A stretch of 64,000 bases of DNA from Gemella haemolysans. GTDB taxonomy: Bacteria; Bacillota; Bacilli; Staphylococcales; Gemellaceae. A model generated the notes under the pieces. It saw only the letters and a list, made by a program, of their open reading frames with translations. It was not told the origin of the DNA and did no database searches. The position numbers and the translations under genes are program-made. The stretch spans positions 1 to 64,000 of the forward strand of contig NZ_CABFLN010000053.1 in assembly GCF_901873445.1 (NCBI RefSeq), given 5' to 3'. Positions 10,775 to 18,408 of the stretch are shown here, in pieces (position 1 is the first letter of the stretch; each line of letters begins with the position of its first letter).

Positions 10775-10803
10775 TTTACAGTTTTTCTATAAATGTATAT
10801 AAT
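10775..10803 (+). promoter_or_regulatory. Promoter of the sigma-like gene at 10855
   Basis: TTTACA (10775-10780), 17 nt spacer, TATAAT (10798-10803), with TG two bases upstream of the -10. Confidence 0.7.
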
Positions 10804-10812
10804 CAATATTCC

Positions 10813-10845
10813 CCTCCCCGCTCTTACAGATGTATATATGGGAGG
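10813..10845 (+). promoter_or_regulatory. Possible SD-sequestering hairpin
   Basis: CCTCCC (10813-10818) is complementary to GGGAGG (10840-10845), which forms part of the ribosome-binding site of the following gene. A 6 bp G/C stem in an AT-rich leader could hide the SD. Confidence 0.4.
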
Positions 10846-10854
10846 AGTTTCCTT

Positions 10855-11292
10855 ATGAATTACTTAAAAATAAAAAATAATATAAAGGTTCCAGTTAGCA
10901 AAGAAATTTATTCTCAAATAAATTCTATTCAGAATCGTACAAACTATGTTAATAAAAAACTTAAAGAAAGTGGATTAATTTATTATGAAGATTATTCTTT
11001 TGAGAATAATACTGGAGAGAGTAGAATAAAGGACTATTCTGCATTACCTACAGAAATTGTTATTAAAGAACAGTTATATACTGCATTATATGATGCTTTA
11101 GCTACTCTTTCTATAGATGATCAGCTACTCTTATACGAGCTATACGTTAATAATTCTTCATTACGCGGGGCAATGAAAAATAACCTTAATCATCCTACAA
11201 AGGTCAAACGACATCAAGAAGCATTACTGAAAAAATTAGCTCTTTTGTTAAATGAGTACGAAGAAGATTTTTTTGATAGTATTACTAGATAA
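10855..11292 (+). CDS. Sigma-70 region 4-like HTH protein
   Basis: 145 aa. The layout matches the small sigma-like proteins often found on integrative elements and in accessory regions. The N-terminal part reads VPVSKEIY followed by a charged segment. A mid section (about residues 72-95) with EQLYTALYDALATL corresponds to the start of region 4. The C-terminal part, about residues 95-135, is a helix-turn-helix-like stretch ending in basic and leucine residues. There is no region 2, so it is unlikely to be a complete sigma factor by itself; it may be a regulator using a sigma4 fold. It has its own good promoter and an SD (GGAGGAG) that can pair with an upstream CCTCCC. Family assignment is from pattern recognition only; targets unknown. 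Confidence 0.6.
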   Translation: MNYLKIKNNIKVPVSKEIYSQINSIQNRTNYVNKKLKESGLIYYEDYSFENNTGESRIKDYSALPTEIVIKEQLYTALYDALATLSIDDQLLLYELYVNNSSLRGAMKNNLNHPTKVKRHQEALLKKLALLLNEYEEDFFDSITR

Positions 11293-11308
11293 AATTTTAA
11301 TTTTTTTG

Positions 11309-11338
11309 TGACAAAAGGCTGTTTTTTTCACTTATAAT
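11309..11338 (+). promoter_or_regulatory. Candidate promoter between the two sigma-like genes
   Basis: TGACAA (11309-11314), 18 nt spacer, TATAAT (11333-11338). It would give the downstream gene a ~310 nt leader, or drive a small RNA. No clear terminator follows within that leader. Confidence 0.4.
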
Positions 11339-11653
11339 AATGAGGGAGATTTTTTATCTTCTGTAAGAGTGGGAGTCTAGCTATAATTTTTATATTTTTT
11401 CACACATTAGAAAAGCAACTATAAATTATCATTATCGTTATAGAATTATTATTCTCAGAAATTATTCCGATACAAACAATAAACATCCATACACATTATC
11501 CACGTGTGATTTTTCTATCATAGTTAATTGTTAATATTAAAATTCTTTAATAATCTTTACATTTAAAATAAACCATTTTTTCTCATTTATTATAAAGTTT
11601 GTCCTTATTAGGAGATGTTCTACATAGAGGAAAGATTTAGGAGGGTAACTATA

Positions 11654-12175
11654 ATGAAAGGTTTTACAGAATTAAACGAAGATGATACTAAAAGATTTTA
11701 TGAGTTATTAGAAGCTAAAAAGACTCTTATCAAAAAAGCTCTATACAAGGTACATATTCCTCAACAACTTCATAGTGAATTTTATAGTTTCGGAATGGAA
11801 GGACTTCTTGTTAGCTTTCTCATTTTACAAGATGGAGGTATAACACCAAATGATTTTGATAGATTTGCCTTTACGACCATCAAAAGAAAACTTATAGATG
11901 AAATTCGCAGAAGAAATAGGAATAAAAGTGTACCTTTAGATATCTTCGACAACAATTCTGATGTCATCAGTAATGATTATGATTTCTTGTACATTGAGCT
12001 TATTAGCTATCTGAAAAAGACTTTAAAATTATCTGAATGGAATTATTTCGAAGAATATATAAAAACGTTAAATGTTAAAAAAACAGCTAATGCTTTAGAC
12101 ATATCACTAGCTAGCGCATATAGACTACACAGACATATTAAGGGAGTTTGTGAACAGTTTCTATTAAGTATTTAA
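11654..12175 (+). CDS. Short alternative sigma factor (SigH/ComX/SigS-like)
   Basis: 173 aa from the ATG at 11654, chosen because GGAGGG sits 8 nt upstream. An in-frame ATG at 11615 has its SD touching it and is less likely. Residues ~43-90 look like sigma region 2: a YSFGMEGLL segment, then FTTIKRKLIDEIRRRNR, comparable to the helix that binds core RNA polymerase and the -10 element. The C-terminal ~50 residues hold an HTH (VKKTANALDISLASAYRLHRH) consistent with region 4. Length and layout match the short competence or stress sigma factors of Firmicutes. Whether it controls competence is inference; no competence structural genes are nearby. A ~360 bp leader separates it from the preceding sigma-like gene. 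Confidence 0.65.
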   Translation: MKGFTELNEDDTKRFYELLEAKKTLIKKALYKVHIPQQLHSEFYSFGMEGLLVSFLILQDGGITPNDFDRFAFTTIKRKLIDEIRRRNRNKSVPLDIFDNNSDVISNDYDFLYIELISYLKKTLKLSEWNYFEEYIKTLNVKKTANALDISLASAYRLHRHIKGVCEQFLLSI

Positions 12176-12254
12176 AACTTTATTCACTCTATGTAGACAT
12201 CTACTATTTTCCATTGAATTCATCTTTTTAATTATTTTAGTATAATATTAATAC

Positions 12255-12347
12255 GTGATTTTTTACATTTTTTATGTAAAATACATACTTGAGATAACAT
12301 AGACAAGTTATATGTATAAAAAATAGAAAATAATGTATAAAAATCAC
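12255..12347. repeat. Long imperfect hairpin, 93 bp
   Basis: Outer arms GTGATTTTT (12255-12263) and AAAAATCAC (12339-12347) are perfect. Inner segments ATACATA/TATGTAT and ACTTG/CAAGT continue the pairing towards a ~12 nt loop. It lies 80 bp beyond the sigma-factor stop. It may be a terminator, a structured RNA or a tiny inverted-repeat element. Confidence 0.6.
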
Positions 12348-12490
12348 TCTCACTTTATTTTAAAGCTCCAAATACCCCTTCTATCAAAAAAATGTTTTTT
12401 TAATCGTTTAACTTTTATCCATGTTTACGCGTAGTAGCTATTTTAGTTCCGAAGACTTTACTTCCTCTACTAACTAAAGCAATTATAAAA

Positions 12491-12669
12491 AAGGAGTAAC
12501 TCAAAAATCACGATTTCGAAAAAATCAATTTTTTTGAGCCACCCTGCAAAATTTATAAAATATATATTATTTTTTTATAAAGCGAATTTAGATATTAATA
12601 AACCACTGCGTCTATGAGTTTTCATGTAAACTATTTTTAAAATCTAGTACTTTTGGATTAGTGCCCTTA
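12491..12669 (+). mobile_element. MITE-like repeat, copy A
   Basis: One of four related ~177 bp elements. All start GGGAGT.ACTCAAAAATC, carry a terminal hairpin (GACTC...GAGTC type), share a central block containing CCACTGCGTCTAT, and end ..CCCTTA. The two ends are imperfect inverted repeats of ~21 bp. Copies A and B form one subtype (central AAAATATATATT) and C and D another. No ORF is carried, so movement would need a transposase supplied in trans. A possible broken reading frame flanks this copy on the minus strand (12417-12490 and ~12670-12773), not recognised. Confidence 0.8.
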
Positions 12670-12806
12670 TGTCTAAATATTTTTCAATTAAATAATTTCT
12701 TAGTAATAACTTATCACAAAACAATAACTTTTCAAAAACACCATTAATTTTCAGAAAAAACATAATATATTTCACGTTTTACAGTTATAGCGGAACTTTT
12801 TTATTA

Positions 12807-13193
12807 TTATTTTTTCTCTACGAGTTTCTTCACCTTATTATAACGACGAATAACATTAATACGTTCGAATAAATATGGTAATAATATAATAACAATAATA
12901 ATAGAATTTATTACTTTATTTAGTGTTTCTCCAAAGAAACCTATCAATAATCCTTTATTAACTATAGAAATAACCAGATAAATACAACACAGAATTGCCA
13001 CTCCTAGATTTAACATCAAGAATATTTTTGAGTTGGTATTCTTAGTACTAATATACTCTATCTCTTGATCTGATAACTTTGTTAAAAGTATTTTCTCTTT
13101 TTTAATTATCTCTCTAGATATTCCAAATATCATCAAGTAAAAAATACAGAATATTAAAGGAAATACTTCTAATAAAATTTCTAATACATTCAT
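12807..13193 (-). CDS. Small membrane protein, function unknown
   Basis: 128 aa, not recognised. Three hydrophobic segments are visible at about residues 5-23, 56-78 and 88-108, with a charged, Lys/Glu-rich cytoplasmic-type loop between the first two and a basic C-terminus (RYNKVKKLVEKK). The start has a good SD (GGAGGTG) 7 nt upstream. It stands alone between MITE copies A and B. The only inference offered is an integral membrane location. Confidence 0.65.
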   Translation of the reverse strand: MNVLEILLEVFPLIFCIFYLMIFGISREIIKKEKILLTKLSDQEIEYISTKNTNSKIFLMLNLGVAILCCIYLVISIVNKGLLIGFFGETLNKVINSIIIVIILLPYLFERINVIRRYNKVKKLVEKK

Positions 13194-13272
13194 AAATATT
13201 CACCTCCATTTAAGTTAATTATATCACATTACCTGTACAAAAAATTACCCACATATACAACTTAGAATGGAG

Positions 13273-13448
13273 AAAGGGAGTTACTCAAAAATCATGATTT
13301 CAAAAAAATCATTTTTTTGAGCCACCCTGCAAAATTTATAAAATATATATTTTTTTTATAAAGCGAATTTAGACATCTATAAACCACTGCGTCTATGTAT
13401 TCTCATATGAACTTTTTAAAAATTTGAGATTTTTGAATCAAACCCTTA
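13273..13448 (+). mobile_element. MITE-like repeat, copy B, abutting sulP
   Basis: Same family as copy A. The left end AAAGGGAGTTACTCAAAAATC and the reverse complement of the right end (TAAGGGTTTGATTCAAAAATC) match at 16 of 21 positions, the clearest terminal inverted repeat in the family. Its terminal TAA forms the stop codon of the SulP gene on the minus strand. Confidence 0.85.
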
Positions 13449-15101
13449 TTCTCCTAACTTCTCTGCTCTCTCTAACGATGCATCAATATTTTCACATATA
13501 TTCTCTGCACCTATTTTCTCTATGAAACCTGCTTTTTCCATAACGTGATATGGTTGTTCATTTACATGTGATAATATTAATGTCAATCCTCGTTTTTTAC
13601 ATGTTTCCAATATTTCTTCTAGTACTTCTAATCCCGAAATATCCATAGCTGGAACGTTACGCATTCTTATAATCAGAACATTTTTTCCTTCTCCATGTTC
13701 AAAATTAGTAAATACATTAGCGGCTCCGAAGAATAACGCTCCAAAAATTTCATAAACTATAGTATTATCAGGGACATATTTTAAATCAACTTCTTCAGAT
13801 AACTTTTCATCATCAGATGAACCTTTATATGTCCATTGTCGAACTTCTGCAATATCTGACATACGTTTTAAGAATAGAAACGCGGCTAATACCATACCGA
13901 ACTCTATCGCAATAACTAAATCGAAGAATAACGTTAATAAGAAAGTAATAATTAATACCGCTATATCACTTTTCGGTGCAGTTTTTAACATGCGTACACA
14001 AATACGCCAACCACTCATATTATAACCTACAATAATTAATATTGCGGCTAAACAACTCATTGGTATATACGATGCATATGGCATTAAAAATAATAGTATT
14101 AATAATAAAGTAAATGCATGTACCATTCCAGCTACGGGTGTTCTACCACCATTTTTTACATTAGCCGCTGTTCTCGCAATAGCACCTGTTGCAGGAATAC
14201 CACCAAAAAGTGCCGACATAAAGTTTCCTACACCTTGAGCTACTAACTCAGCATTAGATTTATGCTTACTTCCTGTCATACCATCAGATACTACAGCTGA
14301 TAATAGCGATTCTATAGCCGCTAATATTGCGATTGTAAATGCTGGTAAAATCATCTCTCTTATTAGAGATAATGAGATTGTAGGCATTGTAAAACTAGGA
14401 AGCCCTGCTTTAATCGTATATAGATCACCAATAGTTTTAACTGGCAATTTGAAAATAGCTACTAAAAATGTTGTAACTAGTATTGCAATTAAAGATCCTG
14501 GTATTTTCTTAGATACTTTTGGCCAAAATACTTGGATTAATATCGCAAGTACACCTATGCCCAAAGTAACAAAGCTAATACTTTTTATATTTTGTCCATA
14601 CGCTACTAATTTTCCAACAAACTCTGCCGGAACTGCCCCCATACTTAATCCTAAGAAATCTTTCACTTGTCCGACTACTATTCCCATAGCAATCCCTAGT
14701 GTAAATCCAATAGTGATAGTTTTCGGAATAAATTTAATCAAGTCACCAAAGTGAAATAACCCCATTAAAATTAACATGACTCCTGCCATAAGTGTTGCAA
14801 CAGTCAATCCTGCAATTCCATGTTCAGCTATTATCCCATAAATAATAACGACAAAAGCAGCTGTAGGTCCACCAATTTGAACCCTACTCCCACCTAAAAA
14901 CGAAATAAAAAAACCTGCTATAATCGCAGTATAAAGACCTTGTTCCGGATTCACTCCAGATGCTATCGCCAAAGCAATTGATAAAGGTAATGCTATAACA
15001 GCTACTATTAAACCAGCAATTATATCTTTTAAGCATTGTTCCTTTGTATAATTTTTCATCACACTAAATAATTTCGGCTTAAGATATTTAAATGAATTCA
15101 T
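13446..15101 (-). CDS. SulP family anion transporter with STAS domain
   Basis: 551 aa, normal length for SulP/SLC26. About 10-12 hydrophobic segments fill residues 25-410, including a GVNPEQGLYTAI motif near residue 50 and the GGIPATGAIARTAANV motif near residue 300, both typical of the family. The C-terminal ~110 residues are a STAS domain with VPAMDISGLEVLEEIL. Substrates in bacteria include sulfate, bicarbonate and dicarboxylates; which one cannot be told here. It is a single-gene unit. The stop codon lies in the end of MITE copy B, so the last one or few residues may differ from the ancestral protein. Confidence 0.9.
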   Translation of the reverse strand: MNSFKYLKPKLFSVMKNYTKEQCLKDIIAGLIVAVIALPLSIALAIASGVNPEQGLYTAIIAGFFISFLGGSRVQIGGPTAAFVVIIYGIIAEHGIAGLTVATLMAGVMLILMGLFHFGDLIKFIPKTITIGFTLGIAMGIVVGQVKDFLGLSMGAVPAEFVGKLVAYGQNIKSISFVTLGIGVLAILIQVFWPKVSKKIPGSLIAILVTTFLVAIFKLPVKTIGDLYTIKAGLPSFTMPTISLSLIREMILPAFTIAILAAIESLLSAVVSDGMTGSKHKSNAELVAQGVGNFMSALFGGIPATGAIARTAANVKNGGRTPVAGMVHAFTLLLILLFLMPYASYIPMSCLAAILIIVGYNMSGWRICVRMLKTAPKSDIAVLIITFLLTLFFDLVIAIEFGMVLAAFLFLKRMSDIAEVRQWTYKGSSDDEKLSEEVDLKYVPDNTIVYEIFGALFFGAANVFTNFEHGEGKNVLIIRMRNVPAMDISGLEVLEEILETCKKRGLTLILSHVNEQPYHVMEKAGFIEKIGAENICENIDASLERAEKLGE

Positions 15102-15271
15102 CTTCTCCTCCTACTTCCTGAGAATCTTTAGTATTACTAGTTTAGCACATAACTAACAAAAACTCTAGTTAAATCAGAAATACTCTTAAAATATTTTAAA
15201 ATTTCATAATATATCTTCTCACAACTAGAGCTTAGCCTATTATATAATAAATTTTATCTTGCTATAAATTT

Positions 15272-15305
15272 TAAAAAAGGCTTGAAAATTTACTTTTCAA
15301 GCCTT
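15272..15305 (-). terminator. Terminator of the mutS-mutL-miaA unit
   Basis: AAGGCTTGAAAA pairs with TTTTCAAGCCTT around a short loop, followed on the minus strand by a T run. Confidence 0.85.
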
Positions 15306-15323
15306 AGACAATTACTAATATAA

Positions 15324-16220
15324 TTATAAATTAAATTTCTCTTTGATATCTCTTATTACAACAGCCAATAATTCCTTATTTGCAGTATCGTACCAAGTTC
15401 CATCCATTTTATTCCTGAACCATGTCAACTGACGTTTTGCATAACGGCGTGAATTTTGAGAGATAGCTGCAATAGTATCTTCTTTAGAAACATTACCCTT
15501 AAGATACGGAATCATCTCCTTATATCCTATCGCTCCTAGAGCTTGGAGTTCCGTACCATACTCATCAATAATCCCTCTTACTTCCTGCTCAAGCCCTTCT
15601 TCAAACATCAATTCAACTCGCTTATTTATACGATTGTATAGAACTTCTCTCTCGGTATTAAGAACTATTAAAAATGGATTATAACAATCTAGAACAGTAT
15701 CTCCATTGTTGTTTGTCGTTACAGATTTCTTTTCATTCATCACATAATTATAAGCATTAATTACACGACGATGATTATCTATATCAATCGCATTATATGT
15801 ATCTGGATAGTTTTCTTTTAGATACTCTCTTGCCATATCGACATCAATATCATAAGTTTTTTTCTCTAAATCAGTAAACTCATAATTATTTAGAACAGCA
15901 TTCATATAAAAACCAGTTCCGCCGATTAATAAAGGCATCTTACCTCGACCGTGTATTTCTTCAATTTTCTTACGTGCTAGTTTTTGAAAATCATAGACAG
16001 AACAAGTATCAGTAGGCTCTAGTTCGTCTATTAAATGATGAACTACCCCATCCATCTCTTCTTTTTTCACCTTTGCAGAACCAATATCAAACTTTTTGTA
16101 AATCTGAACACTATCTATAGAGATTATTTCACAGTTGAACTCTTTCGCAAGTTCAATACTAAGTGCCGTTTTCCCAACTGCAGTAGGACCCACTATTGCT
16201 ATTAAAGGTATTTTTTCCAT
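15324..16220 (-). CDS. miaA: tRNA dimethylallyltransferase
   Basis: 298 aa. Transfers a dimethylallyl group to N6 of A37 in tRNAs reading UNN codons. The P-loop GPTAVGKT is at residues ~11-18, DSVQIYKKFDIGSAK follows at ~37-51, and GGTGFYM near residue 100 belongs to the family's conserved core. Length is usual. It is the last gene of mutS-mutL-miaA, starting 8 bp after mutL stops, and is followed by a strong terminator. Confidence 0.96.
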   Translation of the reverse strand: MEKIPLIAIVGPTAVGKTALSIELAKEFNCEIISIDSVQIYKKFDIGSAKVKKEEMDGVVHHLIDELEPTDTCSVYDFQKLARKKIEEIHGRGKMPLLIGGTGFYMNAVLNNYEFTDLEKKTYDIDVDMAREYLKENYPDTYNAIDIDNHRRVINAYNYVMNEKKSVTTNNNGDTVLDCYNPFLIVLNTEREVLYNRINKRVELMFEEGLEQEVRGIIDEYGTELQALGAIGYKEMIPYLKGNVSKEDTIAAISQNSRRYAKRQLTWFRNKMDGTWYDTANKELLAVVIRDIKEKFNL

Positions 16221-16228
16221 CTTACCTC

Positions 16229-18403
16229 CTACACAATACGCTTAAACATTTTTTCTAAATCTTTTTTCTCCATTTTTGTGATTATCGGACGTCCATGTGG
16301 ACAAGTAAATGGATTCTTACATTCATAAAGATCACTAATAACTTTCTTCATCTCTACATCTGTAAGTACTTGATTCGCTTTTATAGACATTTTACAACTT
16401 GCCATAGCAATTGCATCATTTCTTAATTCGTTGAAAGTTATATTGTTATTTCTTAGAACTTTCTCGACAATAATTTTTATCATTTGTTCTTCGTCTTCTT
16501 CTATCCAACCAGGAAATTCACGAACAACATAAGAATTATCTCCAAACTCCTCAAATACAATACCAAGTTCCTCGAATTTTTCTAAATTATTACGAACCTC
16601 AGCCGCTTCATCTACAGAAAAATCAAACATAAGAGGAATTAACATCTGTTTTTTATAATTCTTTCTTTCTATAAATTCACGTTGCAATTTCTCATAATTA
16701 TATCTTTCTGCAGCAGCATGCTGGTCTATAAGGAATAACTTATTATCAGCTTCTGACAAGATATATGTTTTAAAGATTTGTGATAATACTTTTAAGTCTG
16801 GTAGAGTTCTAACTTTTGTATCATCATCTTGAACAATTTTCGCATCTTTAATTTCATTAAAATGACTATCATCTTTTACTACATTAGAAACTATTTCTTC
16901 TGCACGATTATCATAACTCGAGTTATCTTCTTTTTTAGAAAAATTCATGAAATTTTCTATCTCTTTTTTTGTTGGGTTATCGCCATACTTATTTCTATTG
17001 TCACGAGGATGTGAACTGTAGCTTAAATCTGGTAGGTCACTCTTAATTTTTTGGGTTTTACTTCTTTGATTAAACGTATTTTCTTTAGTTTGTACTGATG
17101 TTTTTTCTTCAACAGAATTTGTTAACAAATCTCCACCAAAAAGAAACTCATCTTCTTGAATAACATAACTTTCAGATTCTGTTTGATTACTAGAAAAGCT
17201 ACTTTCATCTCTAGTGCTTCCTAAAAATTCTTTGGGTTCATCTAAGAAACTACTTCCATCTTGAACATTGTCCTCAACTTCGCTTTGCTCCACTGAGAAA
17301 ATACTCTCATCTTCACCATTTCCAAACTTAGTATCTAGTTCATCTAAGAAATTTATTTTTTCGATCTTCGCTTTTTCTTTTTTCGTAAGAACATTATTCA
17401 TTCCTTGTGGAATGTATGTATAGTTACTTAATCTTTCAGTGATAACTTCTTTGATTAAGCGTATTAACTCCGCTTCTTTCGATAATCTCACTTCTTGCTT
17501 AGTTGGATGCACGTTAACATCTAATAATATCGGATCCATTTCTATATTAATAACACATAGTGGATACCTATTTATCATTAAAAGCGTTCCGTAAGCATCG
17601 ATTATAGCATTTTGAATTCCATAATTTTTAATATAACGACCATTGATAAAAATATTTATATAATTCTTACTAGCTCTTGTTTCTTCTGGTACAGAGATAT
17701 AACCGAATACTTTGTAATCATCGTTACTCCCACTGAATTCAATCATGTTTCTAGCGACACCCATATTATAGATTTTAGATAAAATCTTATGAACATCACC
17801 ATCACCATATGTTTTAAAGCTAATCTTCCCATCTACATGCAATTCAAAAGCTACATTAGGATAAGACAGAGCAAACTTATGAATAATATTAGTAATGTTA
17901 GCTTGTTCTGTATGTGGATTACGCAGATATTTCAACCTTGCTGGTGTATTATAAAATAAATTCTCTACACTTAAATCAGTTCCCTTAATAGGTGCGTAAT
18001 ATTCCTCTGAAACTACTTTTCCACCTTCAAGAACTAGCATCTTCCCTTGTGCTTCTCCTGCACAACTTTTTATCGTTACTTTACTCACAGATGAAATACT
18101 CGCTAATGCCTCACCTCTAAAACCTAAAGTTTCTATGTGAAATAAATCATAGTCAGCACTTATCTTACTAGTCGCATGTCGTAAAAATGCTCGTGCCAAA
18201 TCATCATTAGAAATACCACTACCATTATCAATAATTCTAATTTGTTGAATACCAAATTCTTTAATTATAACTTTAATATTAGTACTCCCTGCATCGATAG
18301 AGTTTTCTACAAGCTCTTTAACAACAGAAGAAGGTCTTTCGACTACTTCTCCTGCCGCTATTTTATTTGATAATTCTGCAGATAATATATTTATTTTTCC
18401 CAT
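16229..18403 (-). CDS. mutL: DNA mismatch repair protein MutL
   Basis: 724 aa. Couples MutS mismatch recognition to strand incision. The N-terminal GHKL ATPase shows ELVENSIDAGS (~31-41), DNGSGI (~59-64) and GFRGEALASI (~94-103). A long acidic, low-complexity linker spans ~350-530. The C-terminal domain has the endonuclease metal motif DQHAAAERYNYE near residue 558 and CPHGRP near the C-terminus, so this is a nicking-type MutL as expected in a genus without MutH. It starts 5 bp after mutS ends, so translation is probably coupled. Confidence 0.96.
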   Translation of the reverse strand: MGKINILSAELSNKIAAGEVVERPSSVVKELVENSIDAGSTNIKVIIKEFGIQQIRIIDNGSGISNDDLARAFLRHATSKISADYDLFHIETLGFRGEALASISSVSKVTIKSCAGEAQGKMLVLEGGKVVSEEYYAPIKGTDLSVENLFYNTPARLKYLRNPHTEQANITNIIHKFALSYPNVAFELHVDGKISFKTYGDGDVHKILSKIYNMGVARNMIEFSGSNDDYKVFGYISVPEETRASKNYINIFINGRYIKNYGIQNAIIDAYGTLLMINRYPLCVINIEMDPILLDVNVHPTKQEVRLSKEAELIRLIKEVITERLSNYTYIPQGMNNVLTKKEKAKIEKINFLDELDTKFGNGEDESIFSVEQSEVEDNVQDGSSFLDEPKEFLGSTRDESSFSSNQTESESYVIQEDEFLFGGDLLTNSVEEKTSVQTKENTFNQRSKTQKIKSDLPDLSYSSHPRDNRNKYGDNPTKKEIENFMNFSKKEDNSSYDNRAEEIVSNVVKDDSHFNEIKDAKIVQDDDTKVRTLPDLKVLSQIFKTYILSEADNKLFLIDQHAAAERYNYEKLQREFIERKNYKKQMLIPLMFDFSVDEAAEVRNNLEKFEELGIVFEEFGDNSYVVREFPGWIEEDEEQMIKIIVEKVLRNNNITFNELRNDAIAMASCKMSIKANQVLTDVEMKKVISDLYECKNPFTCPHGRPIITKMEKKDLEKMFKRIV

Positions 18404-18408
18404 TTAAT

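Noticed and set aside
9873-13450. Prophage or integrative element around the sigma-like genes
   Set aside because: No integrase, relaxase, att-like duplication or structural phage genes are present.
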